Below, in pieces: positions 5,583 through 11,818 of a stretch of 11,818 nt of DNA (its first letter is position 1; each line of letters starts with the position of its first letter). Below the pieces are notes generated by a model. It saw only the letters and a list, made by a program, of their open reading frames with translations, was not told where the DNA came from and made no database searches. Origin of the DNA: Pelotomaculum sp. UBA3102 (GTDB lineage Bacteria; Bacillota; Desulfotomaculia; Desulfotomaculales; Pelotomaculaceae); NCBI GenBank assembly GCA_002365865.1, contig DFAQ01000012.1:1-11818 (forward strand). The letters are read 5' to 3'. A program made the translations under genes and the position numbers.

Positions 5583-7304
5583 GTGGGAGAATCATTTTCC
5601 GGTTTTGCCGGTCTCCTGACCTTTATCCAAGTATTTTTTGCGGTAATTATCGGATTATATTTTTGGAACCTGCTCAAAACACAGCAGGGAAATAAAACGG
5701 CAGTAGAAAAAGATTCCAGGAAAGAGATGGAGAAACTTCAAAGAATGCGTGCCGTTTCCCTGACGGAACCACTTTCAGAAAAAACACGTCCGGTTAAGTT
5801 TGAAGAAATTATCGGACAGGCTGAGGGGTTGAAATCCCTTAGAGCGGCGTTATGCGGCCCCAACCCGCAGCACGTGATTATTTACGGCCCGCCCGGGGTT
5901 GGAAAAACGGCAGCGGCAAGGCTGGTGCTGCAGGAGGCAAAAAAAAATAAAGATTCCCCTTTCAAGGAAAGTGCCGGGTTTGTTGAAGTAGATGCCACAA
6001 CTGCCCGCTTCGATGAGCGGGGGATTGCCGACCCGCTGATCGGTTCAGTACACGACCCTATTTATCAGGGAGCAGGGGCCATGGGTATGGCCGGTATCCC
6101 TCAGCCCAAGTTCGGGGCGGTTACCAAGGCGCACGGGGGTATGTTGTTTATTGATGAAATAGGGGAACTGCATCCGATTCAGATTAATAAACTTTTAAAG
6201 GTGATGGAAGACCGCAGGGTGTTTCTGGAAAGCGCTTATTACAATTCCGAGGACACAAACATACCGTTCCATATCCACGATATTTTCCAAAACGGCCTGC
6301 CGGCCGATTTTCGCCTGGTCGGGGCAACTACCCGGGAACCGGAACACCTGCCGCCGGCACTGCGCTCACGTAGCCTGGAAATTTTTTTTCGCCAGTTACT
6401 GCCTGGTGAAATTGAAGAAATTGCTTTTAACGCCGCCGGAAAGGTAGGCATGCCGCTTGAAGACGGGGTTCTGGAAGTGATAAAAAAATACGCTAAAAAC
6501 GGGCGTGAGGCGGTCAATATTATCCAGATTGCCGGTGGTATCGCCATCACTGAAGGTAAGGGGAAAATTTGCACTACCGACATAGAATGGGTTATTCACA
6601 GCGGACAATATACCCCCAGGCCGGAAAAAAAAGTTCCCTCACGCCCCCAGGTCGGGCTGGTAAACGGTCTTGCGGTATACGGTCCTAATGCCGGGGCACT
6701 GTTTGAAGTGGAAGCCAACGCCATTCCGGCGTCCCGCAGGCAGGGCCGGATAACCATCACAGGAATGGTTGAGGAAGAGGAACTCGGGAGCGGGGGCAGA
6801 ACCTTAAGGCGTAAAAGCATGGCGAAAAGCTCGGTGGAAAATGTCCTTACCGTTTTGCGGAAAACCATGGAAATAGACCCATGGGATTACGACATCCACG
6901 TTAATTTCCCGGGCGGGACACCAACCGACGGGCCTTCAGCCGGAATAACCGTTGCCACGGCGATTTATTCTGCCATTACGGGATTGCCCGTTGACAACCT
7001 GGTAGCCATGACCGGGGAAATATCTATCCGGGGGTTGGTTAAGCCTGTGGGCGGTATTGTCGCCAAGGTGGAAGCTGCCCGTCAGGCCGGAGCTCTGAAG
7101 ATATTGATACCGGTTGAGAATTACCAGGAAATTTTTAAAAAATTTAACGGAGTTGAAATAATACCGGTAGAGCGTCTTGAAGAAGTGATCCAGACAGCAT
7201 TAATTAAAACCATTTCGGTTGAGAAAAAAATAGATCCGGTTAAAACGGCACACCTGGATGTATTGACCGCATCCACAATGATCGGCGGGCAGCATTCATT
7301 GTAG
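5583..7304 (+). CDS. lonB: Membrane-anchored ATP-dependent protease LonB
   Basis: LonB is an AAA+ serine protease; in Bacillus it is made in the forespore, which suggests a spore-former. From GTG 5583 (AGGAGG at 5571-5576, 6 bases away) the protein has 573 residues. Residues 11-31 form a hydrophobic anchor (LLTFIQVFFAVIIGLYFWNLL) at the same place as in Bacillus LonB. The ATPase domain has Walker A GPPGVGKT (102-109) and Walker B LFIDE (187-191), with the highly conserved ARFDERGIADPLIGSVHDPI segment between. The C-terminal Lon protease domain holds the Ser452/Lys495 dyad (in DGPSAGI and VAKVEAA). The long N-domain of LonA is absent, as expected. An in-frame ATG at 5532 with AAAGGA could add 17 basic residues; conservation favours GTG. 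The gene lies 209 bases upstream of lonA, with its own predicted promoter. Confidence 0.96.
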   Translation: MGESFSGFAGLLTFIQVFFAVIIGLYFWNLLKTQQGNKTAVEKDSRKEMEKLQRMRAVSLTEPLSEKTRPVKFEEIIGQAEGLKSLRAALCGPNPQHVIIYGPPGVGKTAAARLVLQEAKKNKDSPFKESAGFVEVDATTARFDERGIADPLIGSVHDPIYQGAGAMGMAGIPQPKFGAVTKAHGGMLFIDEIGELHPIQINKLLKVMEDRRVFLESAYYNSEDTNIPFHIHDIFQNGLPADFRLVGATTREPEHLPPALRSRSLEIFFRQLLPGEIEEIAFNAAGKVGMPLEDGVLEVIKKYAKNGREAVNIIQIAGGIAITEGKGKICTTDIEWVIHSGQYTPRPEKKVPSRPQVGLVNGLAVYGPNAGALFEVEANAIPASRRQGRITITGMVEEEELGSGGRTLRRKSMAKSSVENVLTVLRKTMEIDPWDYDIHVNFPGGTPTDGPSAGITVATAIYSAITGLPVDNLVAMTGEISIRGLVKPVGGIVAKVEAARQAGALKILIPVENYQEIFKKFNGVEIIPVERLEEVIQTALIKTISVEKKIDPVKTAHLDVLTASTMIGGQHSL

Positions 7305-7364
7305 TATTAGTCAAAGAATAATTAAGAATTTAATAAAAAACAGGCATATAATACTTTTATTTCT

Positions 7365-7395
7365 TTGATAACCCGGCAAAAGCCGGGTTTATAAT
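7365..7395 (+). promoter_or_regulatory. Possible lonA promoter with 19-bp spacer filled by a palindrome
   Basis: TTGATA (7365-7370, 5 of 6) and a perfect TATAAT (7390-7395) are separated by 19 bases. The spacer is almost exactly the perfect inverted repeat AACCCGGC-AAAA-GCCGGGTT (7370-7389). A 19-20 bp spacer containing a dyad is the hallmark of promoters activated by MerR-family regulators. The simpler reading is that the hairpin is the lonB terminator and the hexamers are fortuitous in AT-rich DNA. Both could be true. A second, weaker candidate for lonA is TATGAT at 7435-7440. Confidence 0.35.
7370..7389 (+). terminator. GC-rich hairpin after lonB, probable weak terminator
   Basis: AACCCGGC (7370-7377) and GCCGGGTT (7382-7389) form a perfect 8-bp stem with an AAAA loop, 66 bases after the lonB stop. 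The run of T after it is only three to four bases and then broken (TTTATAATG), so termination may be partial, allowing some read-through into lonA. Confidence 0.5.
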
Positions 7396-7513
7396 GTTCC
7401 TTCTAATTATTGCTATGGCGGTGTTTTTGTTTTTTATGATAAAATAGTAATTGAATTCTATGGTCCAGGATATGACAATGGAATTATGTCGATACTTAAA
7501 AGGGGGTGCAGCT

Positions 7514-9931
7514 TTGAAGTCCGAAGCAAAGGTTTTACCGTTACTGCCTTTAAGAGGTATTCTAGTCTTCCCTTATATGGTAATTCACTTGGATGTGGGG
7601 CGTGAGAAGTCGGTTCAAGCCATTGAAGAAGCTATGATCCAGGATCGGATTATATTTCTTGCTACCCAGAAGGAAGCCCAGACCGATGATCCTTCTGAGG
7701 ATGATATTTACCGGATTGGCACAGTAGCCGAGGTTAAGCAACTTTTAAAACTCCCCGGTGGAACCATCAGGGTTTTAGTGGAAGGTATCGCCAGGGCCAG
7801 GGCCAACCGTTTTATTTCAATAGAGCCGTATTTTCAGGTTGAAATTGAACAGTATTCTGAGGTTTTCTATAAAAACAGTGAGATCGAAGCGCTCATGCGC
7901 AGCTTGGTTTACCAGTTTGAACAGTATGTCAAGCTGTCCAAGCGTATTCCCCCGGAAACCGTCGTTTCGGTGGTGAATCTGGAAGAGCCCGGCAGGTTGG
8001 CTGATATCATTGCGTCTCACCTGACACTGCGTATCGAGGATAAGCAGAGTATTCTTGAAGCGGTAGGTATTGTTCAGCGGCTGGAAAAATTATGTGCCAT
8101 TGTGGCCAAAGAGTTGGAAATAGTTGAGTTGGAACGCAAAATTAATGTTCGCGTGCGCAAACAGATGGAAAAAACCCAGAAGGAGTATTATCTGCGGGAA
8201 CAAATAAAAGCCATTCAGCGGGAACTGGGTGAAAAGGACGAACGCATGGCCGAGGGTGAAGAACTTCGGGAAAAGATTGCCGAGGCTAAACTACCCAAGG
8301 AGGTAGAGGAAAAGGCACTCAAGGAAGTGGAGCGCCTGGAAAAAATGCCTCCCATGGCTGCCGAGGCCACAGTTGTGCGGAACTACCTGGACTGGTTATT
8401 ATCGTTGCCGTGGAGCAAGGGTACCCGGGACCGGCTGGATATGAAAACTGCTGAAGTTATCCTGGAAGAAGATCACTACGGGCTGAAAAACGTTAAGGAG
8501 AGGATCCTGGAATATCTGGCAATCCGTAAGTTGGCTAAAAAAATGAAAGGGCCGATCATATGCTTTGTGGGACCGCCGGGAGTGGGGAAAACCTCCCTGG
8601 GCAGGTCAATCGCCAGGGCCTTGGAGCGCAAGTTTATCCGCATGTCTTTGGGCGGAGTGCGGGATGAGGCTGAGATCAGGGGCCACCGCCGTACTTATGT
8701 GGGGGCCATGCCGGGCAGGATAATTCAAGGGATGCGCCAGGCCGGCTTTAAAAATCCCGTTTTTTTATTGGATGAAGTCGATAAAATGAGTATGGATTTC
8801 CGCGGCGACCCGTCGTCGGCGCTTCTGGAAGTGCTGGACCCGGAGCAGAACAACAGTTTCAGTGATCACTACATTGAAGCGCCCTTTGATCTGTCTAACG
8901 TGATGTTCATCACTACCGCGAATGTGCAGCACAATATCCCCCGCCCGCTGCTGGACCGGATGGAAGTGATTTACCTTTCCGGCTATACTGAAGAGGAAAA
9001 ATTACAGATTGCAATCCGTTATCTGGTCCCTAAACAGATCAAGGAAAACGGTTTGAATAAGACCACGTTGAAAATATCAGAAAACGCCATCCGTAAAATT
9101 ATCCGGCAATATACCAGGGAATCCGGTGTGCGCAATTTAGAAAGACAGATTGCAAAAATTTGCCGTAAAACCGCCAGGCAGGTGGTCACCTATAAATCTA
9201 AAAAGATCCATGTAACCACCCAAAACTTAAATCAGTTCCTGGGTCCTCCTCAGTTTCGCTACGGTGTAGCCGAGCGGGATGACCAGGTAGGAGTGGCTAC
9301 CGGTTTGGCCTGGACTGAAGTAGGCGGTGACACTCTGGCGATTGAAGTTACGGTCTACAAAGGAAACGGTAAGCTGACCCTGACCGGTAAGCTGGGAGAT
9401 GTGATGAAGGAGTCCGCTCAGGCCAGTTACAGTTATATCAGGGGTAAATCTGCGGAGTTTGGTCTGGATGAGTCTTTTTTCGACCAGCAGGATATCCACA
9501 TCCACATCCCCGAGGGGGCCATCCCCAAGGACGGCCCGTCGGCCGGTATAACTATGGCCAGTGCTTTGGCCTCTGTAGTGACCGGGATTAAAGTACGCCA
9601 CGATGTTGCCATGACTGGAGAAATAACCTTGCGGGGGAGGATACTGCCGGTGGGAGGGATCAAGGAAAAAGTGCTGGCTGCCCACCGGGCCGGTATTAAG
9701 AATTTAATTCTACCCATTGACAATAAGAAAGATATGGAAGAAATACCTAGAAAGATCAAGGATAAGATCAACTTTATCCTCGTCGAGCATATGGATCAGG
9801 TTCTGGAAGCGGCATTAACCGGTAAGGATTATCATACCATGGGTATTTCAGCTACGACACCGATGATTCCACAGCCGTCCGCTTACCAGTCTGCTGTTAT
9901 AAATGAGGGGAGCGCTCATATTCCTTCATGA
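7514..9931 (+). CDS. lon: ATP-dependent protease La (LonA)
   Basis: LonA degrades misfolded and short-lived regulatory proteins in the cytoplasm as a hexamer. From TTG 7514 (AAAAGGGGGTG ending 6-7 bases before) it has 805 residues and starts KSEAKVLPLLPLRGILVFPY, aligning with Bacillus LonA. Order of parts: N-terminal substrate-recognition domain (about 5-200), a coiled-coil region with the conserved KEYYLREQIKAIQRELG, AAA+ module with Walker A GPPGVGKT (353-360) and Walker B FLLDE (ending Asp420-Glu421), then the protease domain with the Ser676/Lys719 dyad (in DGPSAGI and GGIKEK), spaced 43 residues as in E. coli. About 35 extra residues follow the usual end (from GKDYHTMG on). The frame is open upstream to 7451, and ATG 7478 with AGGA is a weaker alternative start. 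engB overlaps its stop by four bases. Confidence 0.97.
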   Translation: MKSEAKVLPLLPLRGILVFPYMVIHLDVGREKSVQAIEEAMIQDRIIFLATQKEAQTDDPSEDDIYRIGTVAEVKQLLKLPGGTIRVLVEGIARARANRFISIEPYFQVEIEQYSEVFYKNSEIEALMRSLVYQFEQYVKLSKRIPPETVVSVVNLEEPGRLADIIASHLTLRIEDKQSILEAVGIVQRLEKLCAIVAKELEIVELERKINVRVRKQMEKTQKEYYLREQIKAIQRELGEKDERMAEGEELREKIAEAKLPKEVEEKALKEVERLEKMPPMAAEATVVRNYLDWLLSLPWSKGTRDRLDMKTAEVILEEDHYGLKNVKERILEYLAIRKLAKKMKGPIICFVGPPGVGKTSLGRSIARALERKFIRMSLGGVRDEAEIRGHRRTYVGAMPGRIIQGMRQAGFKNPVFLLDEVDKMSMDFRGDPSSALLEVLDPEQNNSFSDHYIEAPFDLSNVMFITTANVQHNIPRPLLDRMEVIYLSGYTEEEKLQIAIRYLVPKQIKENGLNKTTLKISENAIRKIIRQYTRESGVRNLERQIAKICRKTARQVVTYKSKKIHVTTQNLNQFLGPPQFRYGVAERDDQVGVATGLAWTEVGGDTLAIEVTVYKGNGKLTLTGKLGDVMKESAQASYSYIRGKSAEFGLDESFFDQQDIHIHIPEGAIPKDGPSAGITMASALASVVTGIKVRHDVAMTGEITLRGRILPVGGIKEKVLAAHRAGIKNLILPIDNKKDMEEIPRKIKDKINFILVEHMDQVLEAALTGKDYHTMGISATTPMIPQPSAYQSAVINEGSAHIPS

Positions 9932-10527
9932 AAATAATCAGCGCCGAATTTGTTAAAAGTGCGGTTAAGGACAAAGATTACCCGGCCGGGGAACTGCCTG
10001 AAGTTGCCTTGGCCGGGCGTTCCAATGTAGGAAAATCATCTCTTTTAAATAAACTTTTGAATAGGAAAAAACTGGCCCGGACCAGTAAAACTCCGGGACG
10101 CACCCGCATGATAAATTTTTTCCTGGTTAATGGCTGCTTCCGCCTGGTGGACCTGCCGGGTTATGGCTATGCCAGGGTTTCTTTCCGGGAAAGAGAAAGC
10201 TGGCGTAAAATGGTGGAAAGTTACTTGAAATCCAGCAAAAACCTTAGAGGTATGGTGTTGCTGGTAGACAGCCGGCACCCGCCCACGACCCTTGATGTGC
10301 AAATGTATAACTGGCTGAAATTTTACCGCATATCCACCGTGGTGGTGGGAACCAAGGCGGATAAACTTTCCCGTTCCAGACTTATAAATTCCTTGGAGAC
10401 TATTAGTAAAACCCTGCCCATTTCAGACCAAGACCCGTTGGTGCCGTTTTCAGCAGAAACCGGTCTTGGCCGTAAGGAACTGCTTGAGATAATTGACAAT
10501 TGGGTAAATATTCAGCGGAATGAGTAA
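9928..10527 (+). CDS. engB: Ribosome biogenesis GTP-binding protein EngB/YsxC
   Basis: An essential TrmE-Era-like GTPase needed for late assembly of the 50S ribosomal subunit. The 199-residue product contains all G motifs: G1 GRSNVGKS (30-37), G2 with TPGRT (55-59), G3 DLPG (75-78) followed by the family-typical YGYA, G4 TKAD (142-145) and G5 FSAE (174-177). The start ATG overlaps the lonA TGA stop as ATGA. The nearest purine-rich stretch, GAGGGG (9905-9910), is 17 bases away, so translation probably depends on ribosomes finishing lonA. The lonA-engB pair is a conserved arrangement in Bacillus and related Firmicutes. Length and sequence are ordinary. Confidence 0.97.
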   Translation: MKIISAEFVKSAVKDKDYPAGELPEVALAGRSNVGKSSLLNKLLNRKKLARTSKTPGRTRMINFFLVNGCFRLVDLPGYGYARVSFRERESWRKMVESYLKSSKNLRGMVLLVDSRHPPTTLDVQMYNWLKFYRISTVVVGTKADKLSRSRLINSLETISKTLPISDQDPLVPFSAETGLGRKELLEIIDNWVNIQRNE

Positions 10528-10573
10528 AAAAACTGGGGCTGGTATAGTTATTCTGATAATTTTATTTGCTTAA
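10520..10573 (+). CDS. Possible 17-residue hydrophobic peptide overlapping the end of engB
   Basis: ATG 10520, in another frame and overlapping the last codons of engB, gives MSKKTGAGIVILIILFA and stop. The layout is two lysines followed by a run of ten mostly branched aliphatic residues, like a miniature membrane peptide. The overlap with the engB stop would permit translational coupling, but the preceding GCGGA is a poor ribosome binding site and the reading frame is short enough to arise by chance in AT-rich DNA. I do not recognise it. It may also be the eroded start of a lost downstream gene. Confidence 0.2.
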   Translation: MSKKTGAGIVILIILFA

Positions 10574-10581
10574 AAATCTTT

Positions 10582-11625
10582 TTAAAAATTTTTATCCTCG
10601 GGATTATATCTTACTGTTTGTAACGCCTGCCTGGCAAAACAGTTCTGAACTACTGTTTCGTATGCAGCCGGCGTGCCTATTTCACCTGCTTCTCTTGCGG
10701 CCGTACAGAATCTAACATAAGCATCCCGGTACACTATTAGGTTATCATTCCATATCTTTAGTTTCAGGTAGCGGGCTATTGATTTTTGAAGTACGGTACG
10801 GTTAAGGCTTGGAAAGGATGGTTCGGCCACCGCTGCGGCTTCTTTTGCGCTGTGATAAAGAAGCCATAGTTGGGCCTTATAAATGGCGTTGGTAAATTTT
10901 TGAATGGCTTCAGGGTTGGTTGCGATATAACCGGGTAGTGCGGCATAAGCTGTTACCACCATGTTTCCGGCAGCTTCTCCAACCGGGAATACCGCTTGGC
11001 CGTAACCTTTGGATTCCGCCAGGGTGGCTTCGGGTTCCAGCAATTGAATGTAACTTCCCGTACCGGAGCGAAAAGCGCCGAGGCGTAGCGAGTCAGGTAT
11101 GTTATTATAGATAGTTATTTCTCTGTAAGGCCGGAGTCCGCGCTGTCTCAAAGCGTATTCAAGCGCTATTTCCGAGCTGTCGTCCTGGGAACCGCCGATT
11201 ATTGTTCGGTTCTTTAGTTCATGCCACTGAAAATCTTCAGCGTTTTTTCTGGACAGGAGAAAAGAACCGTCACGGGAAGACATGGCAGCGAATACTTTAG
11301 GTTGGGGTCCCTCCCCGCCCGGAATAAAAATATTTTGCAGCCCGCAAAGTACTATATCGGTTCTGCCATTGTTCATGGCCGCCCTGATTGCCGCAGGACT
11401 GGTGGTAATAATTTTAACGGCCAGGTTTTGTTCTTCAAAAAAACCAAGGTTTAAAGCCAGGTACTGCGGTAGAAAATATGGTGAACGGGCTGATTCCAAA
11501 ACCCGTACGTTATAAGTCCCCGGAGGAGGAACGGTGTTCTTAAGCATGTAACTGACTAAAAATGCGGTAACAGTTATAATAATCAGTATTAGTATGAGAA
11601 ATATTTTTTTTATTACGGGAGACAA
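10582..11625 (-). CDS. ABC-type substrate-binding protein, NMT1/SsuA/ThiY-like, membrane-anchored
   Basis: Predicted periplasmic-type binding protein of the family serving nitrate, sulfonate, taurine and thiamine-precursor importers. From TTG 11625 (AAGGAG at 11640-11635, 9 bases away) it has 347 residues. Residues 8-28 form a hydrophobic signal anchor after KK; no lipobox cysteine follows, so it is probably tethered by this helix rather than as a lipoprotein. Family features are SPYFLPQYLALNLGFFEEQNL (48-68 region), then PAAIRAAMNNGRTDIVLCG, the hinge-side stretch ELKNRTIIGG, and the late VVTAYAALPGYIATNPEAIQKF. The ligand is not predictable. No ATPase or permease gene is visible downstream, where engB converges on it; they may lie beyond the window or be absent. 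An ATG at 11769 would add 48 residues encoded by a repeat element and is rejected. It ends 54 bases from engB. Confidence 0.85.
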   Translation of the reverse strand: MSPVIKKIFLILILIIITVTAFLVSYMLKNTVPPPGTYNVRVLESARSPYFLPQYLALNLGFFEEQNLAVKIITTSPAAIRAAMNNGRTDIVLCGLQNIFIPGGEGPQPKVFAAMSSRDGSFLLSRKNAEDFQWHELKNRTIIGGSQDDSSEIALEYALRQRGLRPYREITIYNNIPDSLRLGAFRSGTGSYIQLLEPEATLAESKGYGQAVFPVGEAAGNMVVTAYAALPGYIATNPEAIQKFTNAIYKAQLWLLYHSAKEAAAVAEPSFPSLNRTVLQKSIARYLKLKIWNDNLIVYRDAYVRFCTAAREAGEIGTPAAYETVVQNCFARQALQTVRYNPEDKNF

Positions 11626-11639
11626 GTCAAAAATCTCCT

Positions 11640-11801
11640 TAGCACTACAGCGTAAATTAAAGGTTAGCGGAACCATGGGCGGAGCCATGGGGACGGTTCG
11701 AGCGTCCCCGAAGCGTAGCAAAGGGCCGAAGGGAAGACGATGGAACCGTCCCCTTGGCGTAGCGGGCATAACGAAATAAGCAATATTACGCTGTAGTACT
11801 A
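11640..11801. repeat. ~160-bp MITE-like element with terminal inverted repeats
   Basis: TAGCACTACAGCGTAA (11640-11655) and TTACGCTGTAGTACTA (11786-11801) are complementary at 15 of 16 positions, and both ends carry TA, which could be a target duplication. Nested inside are GGGGACGGTTC (11689-11699) with its exact complement GAACCGTCCCC (11743-11753), two CCATGG sites (11673-11678 and 11685-11690), and a degenerate direct repeat (GTCCCCgaaGCGTAGCaaaGGGC at 11704-11726, GTCCCCttgGCGTAGCGGGC at 11749-11768). The GGGGACGGTTC core resembles REP-like repeats common in Firmicutes genomes. The element ends exactly where the ribosome binding site of the substrate-binding protein gene begins, so it would fold in that gene's leader if the promoter lies upstream. 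Confidence 0.65.
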
Positions 11802-11818
11802 GATTGACGGCACAAGCG

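Noticed and set aside
10571..10594. AT-only inverted repeat between engB and the substrate-binding protein gene as a bidirectional terminator
   Set aside because: TAAAAAT/ATTTTTA pairs over 7 bp but has no GC content and a 10-base loop, so it is too weak to call, although some termination must occur here.
11594..11779. 61-codon plus-strand frame over the inverted-repeat element
   Set aside because: It is antisense to the substrate-binding protein start and is made largely of repeat sequence.

Overview
The window looks like chromosomal DNA from a spore-forming, anaerobic Gram-positive bacterium, most likely in or near the Peptococcaceae/Desulfotomaculaceae. This is inferred from three things: the gene order tig-clpP-clpX ... 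lonB-lonA-engB, strong AGGAGG-type ribosome binding sites with frequent GTG/TTG starts, and the presence of LonB, which is tied to sporulation in Bacillus. No rRNA, tRNA or CRISPR array was seen.

Layout. Positions 1-3372 hold a plus-strand protein quality-control operon: a promoter, trigger factor (tig), the ClpP peptidase (clpP), the ClpX unfoldase (clpX), and a strong symmetric terminator. Positions 3373-5310 look like an accessory insertion. It holds a minus-strand MFS carrier of the oxalate/formate antiporter (OFA) type, an unusual structured leader with a possible 19-residue leader peptide, and the decayed N-terminal part of an IS110-type transposase. Positions 5311-7304 hold an AT-rich spacer, a promoter overlapped by a 15-bp-arm inverted repeat, and lonB (membrane-anchored AAA+ Lon protease). 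Positions 7305-10527 hold a hairpin and promoter region, lonA (soluble ATP-dependent protease) and engB/ysxC (ribosome-assembly GTPase), which overlaps lonA by ATGA. On the minus strand, 10582-11625 encodes a membrane-anchored NMT1/SsuA-like substrate-binding protein. Its ribosome binding site abuts a ~160-bp element with terminal inverted repeats (11640-11801).

How the genes work together. Trigger factor receives nascent chains, ClpXP and the two Lon proteases remove damaged or regulatory proteins, and EngB helps mature the large ribosomal subunit, so the core block couples protein birth, folding and turnover. The MFS carrier and the substrate-binding protein are transport genes with no obvious functional link to that block.

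The most interesting non-coding signals are the minus-strand leader upstream of the MFS gene (4895-4974 and the sequence after it), the palindrome over the lonB -35 region, the 19-bp-spaced promoter with an internal palindrome before lonA, and the inverted-repeat element at the start of the substrate-binding protein gene. None could be matched to a named RNA or regulator family by eye.
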